This document shows, one piece after another, positions 42,301 to 52,573 of a stretch of DNA of 64,000 bases. The notes beneath the pieces were generated by a model. It saw only the letters and a list, made by a program, of their open reading frames with translations. It made no database searches and was not told the DNA's origin. Made by a program: the position numbers and the translations under genes. Within the stretch, counting starts at the first letter, position 1, and every line of letters starts with the position of its first letter. This stretch comes from a virus: the IMG/VR virus record IMGVR_UViG_3300046692_000091, positions 62,001-126,000 of that record. One strand, given 5' to 3'.

Positions 42301-43811
42301 AATGGATCTTTGATGGTGCGATACGACTGAGCGTCAGTCATTGCTTGTTCGAATGTACGTGGGGCAATAATACCCAACTTGTACAGATCGTAAGCAGGTT
42401 GAGCAACACCGGCTACTATTGGGGCTGCTTCAGCCACCTCAGCAGGGATGGCATCGACTCGCTGAGTCTCGACCTTAAGCTCCCGTGGCCGATGAGCCAA
42501 GTCAGCATCACTTTCAATGTGGAGCTTCGTCGTGAAGAGTTCGGCATCCGGCGGATTATAAGTTGCTCCATCTTCGGAGAAGTCGAGACTAGGGAGACTA
42601 AAGGCCGGGATATCGAGGGCGTCGTCGACGTGTGCACTGTCGACTTGACCATTCTCAGCTTCTGCTTCACTATCGTCCGATTCTTGTTCCTCGTCCAACT
42701 CATCTTTGTGCTTCCCGTTCTCGTCTTCCTCAACATCGATTAATGCCGAGTGATCAATAACTGCATTCATGACTTCAGCTTGGTGACTATATTCAGTCAT
42801 CGCTGTCAACAGCGATAGTACCCGACGTTGCATTACGGCAGGTGGGAAGAAAGCTTCCATACCCAAAGCATCAACAAACGATTCGGTAGCTACTTGGTTA
42901 GTCAAACCGTATTCTTGCATGACACGGTGGATATGGTTGAAAGCTGGTTGCTCTGTTTCCTTAATATCCTCGTAACCTAAGTTGAATACTTCTTTACCGA
43001 ACATGTCGATGAATTGTTCAACAGAGACTTCTTTCTCCGCATCTTTAGAACCATCACGCCATTCGTCCAGCGCACCCATGTTCAAAACAACGAACCGATC
43101 ACGAGCACGGATCAGGAACCAGATCTTGTTGTACATATCCGGTTGAACAACATCCATCAAGGACTGTTGACGGAATGGACCTAACCAACGATACAGATCC
43201 CAGATAGAGAACTGTTGCGGTGTGGTAAAAGTCTCCAGCATGGTTTGGTTCTGATTATCTGCCATCCGTTTAAAGGAAGCGAGGTCAGGCATGTTCTCTG
43301 GGAGATGGATCTCTACAAACTGTTCCCAACCGAAACGACGGTGTGAAGCTGCAACGTTCTGCCAGAAAGTACGCTGGTTGTTAGACCAACGCAAGTACTG
43401 TGCTTTGAAGTTGTTCTGATAGATCCACTGAGGGTCTAGCAGATTGTAGTTGAACGTCATGACATTGAGAGGGTTGATTGACAACGCCTCATCTTTAGTC
43501 AAAGGTTTGAAGAATGCATTCTGTTGACGGAACTCTGCCATCAGCTTAGTGGAAGTCAGTGCACTCTTACGAGGGTTACCTTCAGTAGATACCAGATGAG
43601 CCACGTGTTCAATGTAGACCTTGCCCGTCACGTTGTTAAACAACGGATCAGATTGGCTAGGTCCACGAACAGCAGTGTTAGGATCAGAGAAGTGAACTAC
43701 GGAACGATGAGGCAGAAACAGTTTGTTCAGTAGATGTAGCTTGGGGCTTTGAAGTTTACCTTGTTCGAAAACAGTATACTGCTTCCGAAACTGTTCAATT
43801 GCTAAGCGCAT
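39327..43811 (-). CDS. RNA polymerase beta subunit, main part (phage virion RNAP)
   Basis: This 1,494-residue protein is a divergent beta subunit. At about residue 1110, NDDTKRINFISIQQQQG...PTPLRTGYE parallels the bacterial HDDANRALMGSNMQRQAVP...VGTGME region. Near the end, GDKGVV (1418-1423) and DIDLIFGNTSVEERM match GDKHGNKGVVS and DIVLNPLGVPSRM. It stops soon after, where bacterial beta continues; the missing end is encoded at 11429-12097. A very acidic insert lies near residues 355-405 (EEDENGKHKDELDEEQESDDSE). It follows the beta-prime gene by two bases. It corresponds to phiKZ gp178, part of the polymerase carried in the virion that transcribes early genes. Confidence 0.85.
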   Translation of the reverse strand: MRLAIEQFRKQYTVFEQGKLQSPKLHLLNKLFLPHRSVVHFSDPNTAVRGPSQSDPLFNNVTGKVYIEHVAHLVSTEGNPRKSALTSTKLMAEFRQQNAFFKPLTKDEALSINPLNVMTFNYNLLDPQWIYQNNFKAQYLRWSNNQRTFWQNVAASHRRFGWEQFVEIHLPENMPDLASFKRMADNQNQTMLETFTTPQQFSIWDLYRWLGPFRQQSLMDVVQPDMYNKIWFLIRARDRFVVLNMGALDEWRDGSKDAEKEVSVEQFIDMFGKEVFNLGYEDIKETEQPAFNHIHRVMQEYGLTNQVATESFVDALGMEAFFPPAVMQRRVLSLLTAMTEYSHQAEVMNAVIDHSALIDVEEDENGKHKDELDEEQESDDSEAEAENGQVDSAHVDDALDIPAFSLPSLDFSEDGATYNPPDAELFTTKLHIESDADLAHRPRELKVETQRVDAIPAEVAEAAPIVAGVAQPAYDLYKLGIIAPRTFEQAMTDAQSYRTIKDPFGSNKSLEEAMEYVPEDFELPTDTQLADSPTVLDKSMLGSKLKAMQRKYQSGLRNKDMINAVLSVQKQGTSVTNYEVEEVRNAMNHYEIHKVTLKPVRGKPGTVYFRIPVVDRDGRFMSNGVTYRMRMQRADLPIRKVKPDTVAMTSYYNKTFVTRSHLAAHNYDAWITRQIRERALDPEDDRVTHVLYAELDQSAYALPRVYTQLGSAFRGFTSGPMFLYFKYDDRVEYFQTKYKVDATKHETKQYTLVGVHNGKTPILVNKTGQFFIKEGDNLEPLGSIVELLGLDQAKAPLEGAFMNVGSKDLPLAFVLGYKYGLTATLKRLNAKFTRHRRGERIPLTSDNYVLAFQDEVLVFDRGDYRTQLILGGMRKYAKLLPNFSIYDFDKPDVYQRLLLETGMTARFTKEIDALFAAWMDPITEGLLKQMGEPTTFDGLLYRAVDMLLIDWSPSEVDGAYMRYRGYERMAGTVYNELNKAVKRFNSATGSAAVQVQMDPAAVWKKISQDPTVMVVEDSNPLANIREQESMTYRGDGGRSTTSMVARTRVYGQADVGVVSESTVDSGDVGVIAYLTPDANFNSMRGTTRPFDPTTDGPARQLSTCALLGVATTNDDTKRINFISIQQQQGIYADGYEPTPLRTGYEQIVAQRTSSIFASAAEDDGKVVSVDDYGITVEYANGETTSYQMGKIHGSAAGTHYPHSIISDLKAGDSFKRGQTLAYNEKYFQSDRMSPGQVIWKAGVNTVVAFSDNLDTLEDGSVISESCALKLNTQTSKIKSISVRFDQKIENLVKIGEHVDLDSILCTIIDSDSGGGSVFDEVSRETLAKLQNYAPRAKVVGYVTKIECFYHGDRDEMTDSLRKVAYASDLVREAEAKSRGHEYFSGEVDHEYRIRGNGLEPQSLVINVYIDHDIPCGVGDKGVVANQMKTVFSRVMRGTNQTKSGLDIDLIFGNTSVEERMVLSPKLIGTTTILLAELSKHLVGVYRGTANAKSK

Positions 43812-43813
43812 GT

Positions 43814-45466
43814 TTAAGTCCTTGGTTTTGGATCGCCAGTCATATACCGGAGTACCAGGTTAACGGTGTGAATGGTTGAACTAAAGGCTAGACCACCGGT
43901 AGCATTCATATAAGCAATGCGTGAACGGAAGAAGTTATCCATTTCGATAATAGACTCTTTACCATAAACAATGTTCACAGATACAGTGTCACCGTCGAAG
44001 TCAGCGCCAAGTGGTGCCAGGATCGAAGGAGATACGGAAGTAGAGTCGTGCCATTGTGCTACCTTACCCACTTCCAACATCGGGTATTCGAGAGCAGTAG
44101 GCCCATTAGGATCTCGTTGGAAATCTTGACCGAGTGGATAGCGAAGTTCACCAGTCACCGTAGTCTTCACGTAGATAGACACCGGGATGGAACTGTTGTA
44201 GTTCTCTACGGGATATCGAGTTACGAATCCACGCAGTTTGTACCACATATTTAATCCGCTCAGGTAGATAAGCTCAGCGTATGTAATAGGCCGCGCCCAC
44301 TTCTGATCGAAACCAGCAGGGATATCGTTGATGTCTCGAATGATCCGATAGTTCTTCTTATCATCCAAATATACCAAAGCGAGATAGTGATCAGCAATTT
44401 CAATAGCACGGGAACGCTTCTCGATAACTTCAAGTTCGTTCATCACACGTTCTAAGCCCTGAGGGGTAGACCATGTATCCATGTCATCAACTGTGACGTC
44501 AACCCACTCACGTACGAGTGTCTTCTTGTTAACCAGTTCTACCCGGTTAGACATCGTATCAAAGATATCCCCGATTACCGACATCCGCATGCCGTAGATT
44601 GTCTTAGGAGCAGCACCACGACTAGCTTGGTGTAGACCAATCACACAGTCTTTAAACTTAGGACGGTTAGGTTCACCCAAGTCAGCTGCGTTAGTATCCA
44701 TCGACGAGATAACGTTACGAGTACCGTTGAACACACGACGGGATGCCCACTTGGCTTGTACATAACCAGACTTACCAGAGATCAGTTTCTCATAGTGGTC
44801 GTAGATCTCTTGTACCTTAAGTTGCATTGCCACACGCCGCCGATCATACATCGACAGATCGGCATTAGGGCCGAAGAACTCTGGGATACCGGTAGACTGT
44901 TGCAGCAGTACACGATAGATATCATTGATCTCATCGTATTCGATTCGACCATCTGGGTTAGGCTCTGCATCACGGTAGCCAGCAGGGATAACCAACATGG
45001 CATCCATAGTAGACCGGTCACGGTTCTCATTAACCAATTTCAAACGAACCCGACGAATGTCAGAATCCGTTTCCTTAAACTGTACACGCTTCCAATTGTC
45101 GAAGAAGAATGTATAACCTGTTTGCCCATCCAGTTCTGATGCCTTAACAAAGTCTTTAGTTTCTTCATCGAATACGGCATAAGCACGACCGAGCAAGATT
45201 TCTTCATAGAAGCCTTTCAGCTTCAGGATATTGCGATACACAAGAGGATGGATTACAGGGAGACCCAATTTGATGTAACCGAAGTTACTCTCCCGTTCGT
45301 GACTGCCTGGCCGTCCGAAGATAGAAACGGAGAACAAGCCTTCTTCATGGAAGTTGCCCCCACTGCCCACGAAGATCTCGTGTGAGGTTACTCGGCCTAG
45401 TTTGCCGAGCATATTTCTGTCTGGGATTAGCAGAGCAATATTGAAAGGTAATAACGCCTTTTTCAT
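43814..45466 (-). CDS. RNA polymerase beta-prime subunit, N-terminal part (phage virion RNAP)
   Basis: Start chosen at 45466 (MKKALLPFNIALL) with AAAAGGA upstream; the frame continues 24 codons into the promoter of the opposite gene. The 550-residue protein has EEGLFSVSIFGRPG...GYIKLGLPVIHP (residues 41-74), matching the N-terminal part of bacterial RpoC, but without its Cys-rich zinc finger. The catalytic metal site ADFDGDTVSVN lies at residues 488-498. The protein ends soon after, so the C-terminal half of beta-prime must be another gene outside this window (phiKZ gp80 plays this role). Equivalent to phiKZ gp180. First gene of the minus-strand block. Confidence 0.87.
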   Translation of the reverse strand: MKKALLPFNIALLIPDRNMLGKLGRVTSHEIFVGSGGNFHEEGLFSVSIFGRPGSHERESNFGYIKLGLPVIHPLVYRNILKLKGFYEEILLGRAYAVFDEETKDFVKASELDGQTGYTFFFDNWKRVQFKETDSDIRRVRLKLVNENRDRSTMDAMLVIPAGYRDAEPNPDGRIEYDEINDIYRVLLQQSTGIPEFFGPNADLSMYDRRRVAMQLKVQEIYDHYEKLISGKSGYVQAKWASRRVFNGTRNVISSMDTNAADLGEPNRPKFKDCVIGLHQASRGAAPKTIYGMRMSVIGDIFDTMSNRVELVNKKTLVREWVDVTVDDMDTWSTPQGLERVMNELEVIEKRSRAIEIADHYLALVYLDDKKNYRIIRDINDIPAGFDQKWARPITYAELIYLSGLNMWYKLRGFVTRYPVENYNSSIPVSIYVKTTVTGELRYPLGQDFQRDPNGPTALEYPMLEVGKVAQWHDSTSVSPSILAPLGADFDGDTVSVNIVYGKESIIEMDNFFRSRIAYMNATGGLAFSSTIHTVNLVLRYMTGDPKPRT

Positions 45467-45492
45467 CTTTCGGGTCCTTTTGGGGTTAACGA

Positions 45493-45496
45493 TATG
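45493..45496 (+). promoter_or_regulatory. Candidate TATG late promoter core
   Basis: TATG in the 53-base divergent gap between beta-prime (-) and the giant transglycosylase gene (+), 23 bases before its ATG. Position fits a late promoter; four bases alone are weak. Confidence 0.3.
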
Positions 45497-45519
45497 AAGT
45501 TCATGTCTGGAGTTTGACC

Positions 45520-48500
45520 ATGGCAAGCAATAAAACAAAATTAGCAGAAGCTAGTAATAAGTCAGCATTTGATTTTGATGATGACTTTGGTAGCTTTGAT
45601 GATGATCCGATTACGGGTAGCAAGAAGTCACCCGTCCAGCAATTCATGGCTGGTTTTAAAGATGGCATCATCGATCCAAGTAAAAATAAAAGTCTGTTAA
45701 AAGCATTTTTAACAAACGGCGCCCCTAAAGGTTATGATCGCTTATTCGGCATGTATGACCAAGCGAAGCAATCCGCAGGTTCTTTGAAAGATCACTTGGA
45801 GAAAACTAACCCAGGTGATTTGCAGTATCTTTTCAAACGAGCAGAATCTTTCTTGCCGTCAATGAAAGGGAAGATGTCCGAGACGACGTATGATCGTATC
45901 AACACGGCACTATCCAATAAGGCTGAACAGTACAAATATCAAATCGAAGCCAACCAAGACCAAGGTCGTTTAGCTATTCGGAAACAGAAGACCGAAGACG
46001 AAGCAACGATCAAGCAAGGCTTAGGTGATGACTTACGTAGCGCAGTTGACCAAGGTACGGTAGTACAACGTAGTTTGTTCAACATGGGTCAAGAAGCCGA
46101 CCAACGTCGCTGGGACCTCGAACGTATTGAACGTGGCCTACGTGACCAAGTTGATAACAAATATCAACAGAACGTAGCACGAGGGCTTGCACAGCTAGTT
46201 GACGCCGGTACACGCACTGCGTCGTACATGGAACAAGTTGATTACGACTTTAAACGTAAAGGCTTGGAATTACAGTTCCGGTCTTATCAAGCGTTGCGTG
46301 ATATTTCCAAGATGACTGAAGCTTCTCTGCAAATGCAGAACAAAGCTTTCCAAGCATTAGTACGTAACACCGGTTTGCCTGATCACCTCAAGTCTTCTAT
46401 GAAAGATCTCGTTGGGATGAACATGCGTCAAGGCATGGCCTCAGCTGGTAGCTCGATGGTGGGTAAAACCCTATCTGGCTTCTTAGGTAACTATGGCAGC
46501 AACGTACAGAACCGCGTTAACCAAAAAGCATCAGGTGCACTGTCGGGTATTGTCCAAGGTCTACAAGCTGGCGACTCGATGAGCGGTATGTGGGACCAAC
46601 GTTACAACCTAGCTGGTAACTTAGCAGCCGATGGTGTTCACAGCTTAGCCCGTAATACAGTTGCTCCAATCTTGGGTCGTATGGCCCGCCCTGCTATGAC
46701 CCGGTTGTCTAATAAACACGGTAAAGGCAAGCATAACCAAGTCGGCTATATGGCTGACAACATGCCTGCTATGATGCAGGAGTTTGTGAACAACTATCAG
46801 AATGGACATGGTGCTAAAGGCGTGTTGCAAGACATGTTGCGTCCATTTACTCCGCAGTTTGGTTTAGATACAGCAACCAAGTCGGGCAGCTATCAAACAA
46901 TTGGCCAGCACACAGCCTTCAACCAATTGTCTCAGCGTTCCCTGACCGAGATCCTCCCAGGATTCCAGGCCCGTATCTTACGTGAACTGCGTATGATCCG
47001 TAGTGGTAAAGATGATGTCCCTCTGGAAGTCTTTGATATTACCAAAGGTATCTTCACTACATCAAAGAATGCCAAAGAAGCTATCAAGGATCGTATCGTA
47101 TCGAAAGGTACCACGAAGATGGTATCGGGTCAGATCTCTGAAACCCTGGACCATATCGACAAAGATGGTAAGCTGTCTACCGGCGCCCGTAAAGCACTGA
47201 GTGAACGTCTGTTGCGCGATGCTTCTTCTAACAAACGTTTCGACCCAATGAAGTACGGTACGAAATACGGTTATAAAGAAGGGACCTCTAAGGATACTCT
47301 GAAAGAACTGGAAGAATTCTTCAAAGGTCAGTTCGAGCGCGATGAGAAAGGTAAGTTTGCAGATACTGCAGCTAACCATGAGAAACGTAAAGGTATGTCG
47401 GATAAGTTCCTAGACATCCGTAACGTATCCCGTGATCCTGCTCAAGAGATTCACCGGTTAATCGAAGCAGGTGATACTGGCCAACTTCGTGAATTGGGTA
47501 TCGTGACTACCGAGCAAGGCGTTGATCGAATCAACTATCCGATGCTTTGGCAGATGATGTCTTCCGATGTCAGTATGAAACACGCTGGCGCTGGTGCGAA
47601 CTATCATGATGCTGCTGGTGATTCAGGCGATAAGAACTTTGTCGGTCCACAGTTCCCAGGTGCTTTCTCTGCTCGTGCCCAGAATGGTGCGATTAAGTTC
47701 ATGGAAGGTGGTGGTGCTAAACGCCTTAAAGATGGGGCTAAACGTGCTGGTGCAGGCGCTAGAGATCTCATGGACCAGTTCAAAGCTGATCCAGGCCAGT
47801 TCATGCGTGACCAGTACAACCAGGGTACTACAGCAGTTAAAGGACGTGTAGAAAATCTCCGTTCGTCAGCTACTGCTGCCATGGATGCCGGGAAGGCAGG
47901 TGGTCTACCGGCTATCATGGAACACTTCTCTGCTCAAGAGAAACTGGACTTTGCTAAAGCCTTGCTGAACAACGTGATTGATAAAGAGCCTCCAGCAATG
48001 AAGGAAGCTCGGTTGCAAATGGCTCAGGCTATTATCAACTCGATCTCATCCGGTAAAGAAGCTGGTCAAAAGATGCTTGCATCTGAGACAGGACAGAAAG
48101 CTATTGCCGCTGGTAATAATGTCTTAGCTATCGGCAACGATAAGATGACCCAGATCAAGCAGTCTGAGGCCATGGGTGTTGTCGATCTTAAACTTGAGGG
48201 TGCTAACGATACGCTTATTAAAGCTATCGACATCATGCAAGGCAAGTTGATCGACGTTAACACTGGTAAGATTATTCAGAAAGCTTCTGACATTACCGGC
48301 GAAGTTCGTAACCACCTGAACCAACAAGTAGCATCAGCTGAAGAAGTAGCTCGTGGATTGTTTGATAACCGCGGCCAACTGATGGCGCAAGCTAAGTCTA
48401 AACTCGATGCAGTGCAGAAGGTTATTGCTGCCCATGCACAGAAAGGCGTAGACACAGCTAAAGCTAAGATGGATGACATGAAAGACTGGTGCTTGGAAGG

Positions 48501-51500
48501 ATCAGATAAAGTCATCATCAAAGCACGTGATCTAATTGAAGGTAATATCATCGACGAAGAAACTGGGCAACCTATCTACTCGTTGGATGATATTAAAGGT
48601 AATATTACTGACCAATACGGTTTGTTGATCGCTACTGCTCAAGAACTGGGTCGTGGTCTGCGCTCTACCGATAATGCCAAATTCGATATGGCTAGCGTTA
48701 AGTCGAAAGCTTCTAAGATGGCCTCTCAGCTCTGGCGTGGGAATACCACACAGAACATCTTTGCTGGTATGAAGATGGCGGGCAAGATTGCATTCATGTT
48801 GGCGCGTAATACAGCTGCTCGAATCATGGGTGACCGTGATGCTTATCTTCCAGGTAAGACTAAGCCGGTCCTTACAGTTGAGAAACTGAAAGAAGGCCAG
48901 TACCTAGACAAAGACCAAAAGGTTATCAAGTCCTTTAGCGATATCAATGGTCCTGTGTTTGATGCGGAAACTGGTGAACCTATCCTAGATAAAGACGAAT
49001 TGAAAGATCTCGTTGAGTCGACAGGTAAGAAGCACAAGATCGCTAAGAACCGTGGATTGATGCGACGTGCTTTTAAAGCTACGGTCGGTAAAGCGGCTAA
49101 GGGTTACTGGAACCTTACGAAGAAGTACTACGGTGCTTTGGGTCGTGAGATTGGTAACGATGCACATGCCTTGGCTAAGACTGTCCTCGCCCCAATTGGT
49201 TCTTTCTCTAAACGCCAACTTGCTAATCTCTCTACTACTGACCAAGTGTTGGTACAGATTCGTGATGCTATCCGTGAAACCGTACCGAAGAAAAATCGGA
49301 AGGGTAGCTGGATGGATAAGAACGAACAGAAGACAGCTGACGAGAAGAAGAGTGATGCTAAGGAAGAAGGCGAACGTAAGGAATCCAAAAGCCTCTTCAG
49401 CAAAATGTCTACGGCCTTAGGTGGCCTATGGGACAAGATGCGCGGTAAGAAGGAAGAGCCAGAGGAAGAAGAAAGCAGTTTGCTGGATGACGCATCTAGT
49501 GCAGTAAGCACAGCTACTGATGCTAAAGACTTAGCCAAAGGTGCAGGTGGCAGACTGAAGCGTTGGGGTAAGAAAATCGGTGGTGGCCGTATCGGTAAGA
49601 TGGGCGCACGTATTGCTGGATCTCGTGCTGGGCAGATCGGTGGGCAAATGTTGGGTCGTGTCGCTGCGACAGCTGGTGGCCAATTGGTACGTAGTGGTTT
49701 GATGATGGCGGGTTCTGCATTAGCTACCTTGGTATCTGCCCCCGTATTGATCGGTGTTGCTGCCGTAGCTGCTGTTGGTATTGCGGGTTACTTTACTTAC
49801 AAGTATTTCGCTGGTGTTAAAGGCGAGTTCATGTCAGTTCGTATGCTGCAGTACGGTATCACTTCTACTCGTCAACGTCACAAGATCCTAGAGCTTGAGA
49901 AACTCTTCGAGAAGTCTGCTGTACGTGGTGCTGAACCTAAACTCAACGTTCGCGGTGATGATGGTAAAGAGATCATGAACATCATGGGCTTTGGAGCGGA
50001 GGATGAAGCTGCTATCCATCGGTTTGCACGCTGGGTTGACCTGCGTATGAAACCAGTATTCATTACCTGGATGAAGGCGATGAACACCATCGGTAAGATG
50101 GAAGTTCCATTGAGCGACATCGAAGACAAAGTTGACGATAAACTTAAAGGTACTCTGGTTAAAGAGATTACCCTACCTTACGGTGAAGGTTCTCCATTCG
50201 CAATGCGTGATAACCCATTTGGGGATGATGAAGCTCTGGATGATACTACGGCTGAAACTCAGGAGCGGATTAAAACACTTTCCGAGAAGTACAAAGTCGA
50301 TGGTACTAAAGACGCCGAAAAAGACAAGCTCCCAGGTGAGAAACCTAAAGCCACTGCAGAAGCCTCTAACAATAAAGAAGGTGCAGCTCTAGTTGGCGCT
50401 ACAGCAGCCGCTGCCGCTAAGACAGCAGTTGATGAGGCTAAGGCTATCGGTAAAGCTTCTAATGAAGGTAAAGCCGAAGCTGCTAAATCTGTGTCTCAAC
50501 GTGTCAATGAGATGGCTAAAGTAGCTGGTGTTGGTGCAGCTGCTGGTGGCGCAATGTTGTTGGTTGGCCCTGTACCTATCGCTGGTTCTGAACTTGCAGC
50601 CTTGGATTCTATTCGTGCCCGTGCCTACGGTATGGAAACATTGAACAAGAATCAGATGGAGGCCTTGATCGCAATGGAAACCCGTGTAGACCTTCAGTCT
50701 AAAACGGACCAATCTGGTCAAGTCAAATTCAATGGAGACATGGAGAAGTTCGTTACTGGTGCTGGTGGCCTGTTCGGTATGAACACCGCCGACCATGGTC
50801 CTGATCGAGTTAAGTTTGTTCACTGGTTCATGGATCGTTTCTTACCAGTCTGCGAAACCTTCTTGACCCGTGCTCGTACTGTCTATAAAGGCAAGCCTGC
50901 TAATGCGGCCACTGGTATTAAACTAGGTGATCAAGTTAGTGTAGCTAATGCGATCATGGGTGCAGTAAGTCCTAATGGTACCGGTGTTTGGTCTAGCCCT
51001 TCTATCTTCGAGGTGAAAGGTAAACTAGAAGACCTGAAAGGGTTGGCTGATATCGACATGGCTTATCTCCAGAAGCAAGCTGATGCAGTGATGGCATCTC
51101 CGACTCAATCGGCGGGTGCACAAGCTCAAGGTGCACAAGAGGCAGCTGGCGGTAAATCTTTCCTTGGTAGTATCGGTGATAAGATCGGGAGCGCTTTCCA
51201 AGGTGCTAAGGATGCTGTAAGTGGCGCTGTTGTTGGTGCAGGTAAAGCTTTGGGTGGTGCAGTCTCCACGCTCCGCGATTGGAAACAATCTGCTGCTCGT
51301 GAAATCTCAGCTGTAGCAGTTAATGCTTACGGTGCGGCATCTGAAGCTGTGACTGGTCAGTCGTATGGCTACGTGTCTGGTGGTAATGGTGGCTCATGGG
51401 AACAAGTTCCAATGCCTACATCGAAAGATGCTAAGGGTGCTCGGAAATCCATGGAAGTTGTTGCTGCAATGACAGGTGTGCCGGTTGAGTACCTGATGAT

Positions 51501-52524
51501 CTTCTGTGCAATGGAGTCTAACTTCGATTGGACAGCTAAAGCTGGTGCTGGTGGTTCTGCTACCGGTTGGTTCCAGTTCATCAACTCGACTTGGGATTGG
51601 ATGGTTTCACTGAACGGTGCCAAGTATGGCTTCCCTCCAGATATGGGTCGTCGTCTACGCCTCGATCCACGGATGAACGCACTGATGGGTGCCGAGTACA
51701 TGAAGTACTCGATGGGTGTGATTAAGAAGGGTACAGGTAAAGATCCTTCCGATATCGATTTGTATATCGCACACTTCATGGGTCCTGGTACCGCTGTTAA
51801 GTGGATCAACATGGATAAGACCACGATTGGTTCTTCAGCTTTCCCTAAAGAAGCTGCGGCCAACCCATCCGTCTTTAAAGACAGTGGTGGTCGTCCACGT
51901 ACATTGGCTCAGATCGAGAAATCGTTTGATGACCGAATGGCTAAGTTCCGTGCTATTGCAACTGCCGGTACTGCCGGTGGGGCAGCTGTTCCTCTGAAGG
52001 TAGAGGATGTTGAGAAACAAGCAGCTGAGGCAAAAGCTAAGGAAGTAGAAGCAGCCGCTAAGAAGGATGAGAAGTTCATTCCTGGTGTATCTGCAATGCC
52101 TGGTGGTCCTTCAGCTACTGGTTCTACTCCAACCAATACTGGAACGGGTGGTCCAACCGCTCCTGCTGCTGCCAGCGCTGCAACTCAAGCTCCGGCTGGT
52201 GCATCTACTGTACCAGTTGGTGTGATGGCACCTGCGGCAGCTCCGACCACTGAGGCGGCTCCTGCCGAAGTCAATCCTGGTGCCCAAGCCGCGCAAGCTG
52301 CTTCACTAGCGAAAGACCAACAGCGTGCGCAACAAGTTCAACAGTCGACTCAAAACGACACAGCTATCATGAGTGTTCAACAACAACAACTTACCACTCA
52401 GAAAGAAATGTTGGAGGTTCTAAAGCAACTCGCTTCGAACCAAGGTGCTGGTGCCCAGGGCAATAATATGCCCAAGCAACAGACCCGTGCCGCTAATAAA
52501 GCTCCATGGCCTGTGAATGTCTAA
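45520..52524 (+). CDS. Giant virion protein with lytic transglycosylase domain
   Basis: Start chosen at ATG 45520 with GGAG seven bases upstream; a TTG two codons earlier is in frame. The 2,334-residue protein is mostly helical and Ala/Lys/Gln-rich. Two hydrophobic segments lie near residues 1392-1430 ([20 protein letters not shown]...) and about 1667-1695, possible membrane-spanning parts. Residues about 1970-2160 form a lytic transglycosylase of lysozyme-like fold with catalytic Glu1999 in [15 protein letters not shown], then [15 protein letters not shown] and [10 protein letters not shown]. An Ala/Pro/Thr linker and Gln-rich coiled coil end the protein. It matches phiKZ gp181 and would cut peptidoglycan during DNA entry. 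Confidence 0.85.
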   Translation: MASNKTKLAEASNKSAFDFDDDFGSFDDDPITGSKKSPVQQFMAGFKDGIIDPSKNKSLLKAFLTNGAPKGYDRLFGMYDQAKQSAGSLKDHLEKTNPGDLQYLFKRAESFLPSMKGKMSETTYDRINTALSNKAEQYKYQIEANQDQGRLAIRKQKTEDEATIKQGLGDDLRSAVDQGTVVQRSLFNMGQEADQRRWDLERIERGLRDQVDNKYQQNVARGLAQLVDAGTRTASYMEQVDYDFKRKGLELQFRSYQALRDISKMTEASLQMQNKAFQALVRNTGLPDHLKSSMKDLVGMNMRQGMASAGSSMVGKTLSGFLGNYGSNVQNRVNQKASGALSGIVQGLQAGDSMSGMWDQRYNLAGNLAADGVHSLARNTVAPILGRMARPAMTRLSNKHGKGKHNQVGYMADNMPAMMQEFVNNYQNGHGAKGVLQDMLRPFTPQFGLDTATKSGSYQTIGQHTAFNQLSQRSLTEILPGFQARILRELRMIRSGKDDVPLEVFDITKGIFTTSKNAKEAIKDRIVSKGTTKMVSGQISETLDHIDKDGKLSTGARKALSERLLRDASSNKRFDPMKYGTKYGYKEGTSKDTLKELEEFFKGQFERDEKGKFADTAANHEKRKGMSDKFLDIRNVSRDPAQEIHRLIEAGDTGQLRELGIVTTEQGVDRINYPMLWQMMSSDVSMKHAGAGANYHDAAGDSGDKNFVGPQFPGAFSARAQNGAIKFMEGGGAKRLKDGAKRAGAGARDLMDQFKADPGQFMRDQYNQGTTAVKGRVENLRSSATAAMDAGKAGGLPAIMEHFSAQEKLDFAKALLNNVIDKEPPAMKEARLQMAQAIINSISSGKEAGQKMLASETGQKAIAAGNNVLAIGNDKMTQIKQSEAMGVVDLKLEGANDTLIKAIDIMQGKLIDVNTGKIIQKASDITGEVRNHLNQQVASAEEVARGLFDNRGQLMAQAKSKLDAVQKVIAAHAQKGVDTAKAKMDDMKDWCLEGSDKVIIKARDLIEGNIIDEETGQPIYSLDDIKGNITDQYGLLIATAQELGRGLRSTDNAKFDMASVKSKASKMASQLWRGNTTQNIFAGMKMAGKIAFMLARNTAARIMGDRDAYLPGKTKPVLTVEKLKEGQYLDKDQKVIKSFSDINGPVFDAETGEPILDKDELKDLVESTGKKHKIAKNRGLMRRAFKATVGKAAKGYWNLTKKYYGALGREIGNDAHALAKTVLAPIGSFSKRQLANLSTTDQVLVQIRDAIRETVPKKNRKGSWMDKNEQKTADEKKSDAKEEGERKESKSLFSKMSTALGGLWDKMRGKKEEPEEEESSLLDDASSAVSTATDAKDLAKGAGGRLKRWGKKIGGGRIGKMGARIAGSRAGQIGGQMLGRVAATAGGQLVRSGLMMAGSALATLVSAPVLIGVAAVAAVGIAGYFTYKYFAGVKGEFMSVRMLQYGITSTRQRHKILELEKLFEKSAVRGAEPKLNVRGDDGKEIMNIMGFGAEDEAAIHRFARWVDLRMKPVFITWMKAMNTIGKMEVPLSDIEDKVDDKLKGTLVKEITLPYGEGSPFAMRDNPFGDDEALDDTTAETQERIKTLSEKYKVDGTKDAEKDKLPGEKPKATAEASNNKEGAALVGATAAAAAKTAVDEAKAIGKASNEGKAEAAKSVSQRVNEMAKVAGVGAAAGGAMLLVGPVPIAGSELAALDSIRARAYGMETLNKNQMEALIAMETRVDLQSKTDQSGQVKFNGDMEKFVTGAGGLFGMNTADHGPDRVKFVHWFMDRFLPVCETFLTRARTVYKGKPANAATGIKLGDQVSVANAIMGAVSPNGTGVWSSPSIFEVKGKLEDLKGLADIDMAYLQKQADAVMASPTQSAGAQAQGAQEAAGGKSFLGSIGDKIGSAFQGAKDAVSGAVVGAGKALGGAVSTLRDWKQSAAREISAVAVNAYGAASEAVTGQSYGYVSGGNGGSWEQVPMPTSKDAKGARKSMEVVAAMTGVPVEYLMIFCAMESNFDWTAKAGAGGSATGWFQFINSTWDWMVSLNGAKYGFPPDMGRRLRLDPRMNALMGAEYMKYSMGVIKKGTGKDPSDIDLYIAHFMGPGTAVKWINMDKTTIGSSAFPKEAAANPSVFKDSGGRPRTLAQIEKSFDDRMAKFRAIATAGTAGGAAVPLKVEDVEKQAAEAKAKEVEAAAKKDEKFIPGVSAMPGGPSATGSTPTNTGTGGPTAPAAASAATQAPAGASTVPVGVMAPAAAPTTEAAPAEVNPGAQAAQAASLAKDQQRAQQVQQSTQNDTAIMSVQQQQLTTQKEMLEVLKQLASNQGAGAQGNNMPKQQTRAANKAPWPVNV

Positions 52525-52530
52525 AACTAG

Positions 52531-52550
52531 GGCTCACCTTCGGGTGGGCT
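52531..52550 (+). terminator. UUCG-tetraloop hairpin after the giant virion gene
   Basis: About eight pairs, GGCTCACC with GGTGGGCT (G-T pairs included), loop TTCG, followed by TTATTTTG. No TATG directly after it. Confidence 0.75.
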
Positions 52551-52573
52551 TTATTTTGTCTAAAGGTCCCAAT

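Noticed and set aside
45467-45538. Longer starts for the divergent beta-prime and transglycosylase genes, giving overlapping 5' ends
   Set aside because: The internal ATGs at 45466 and 45520 each have a good ribosome-binding site; the longer versions would leave no promoter space.
52517-52573. 19-codon N-terminal extension of the 659-residue virion protein
   Set aside because: It would be translated from the terminator hairpin region and overlaps the stop area of the preceding gene; ATG 52574 fits better.
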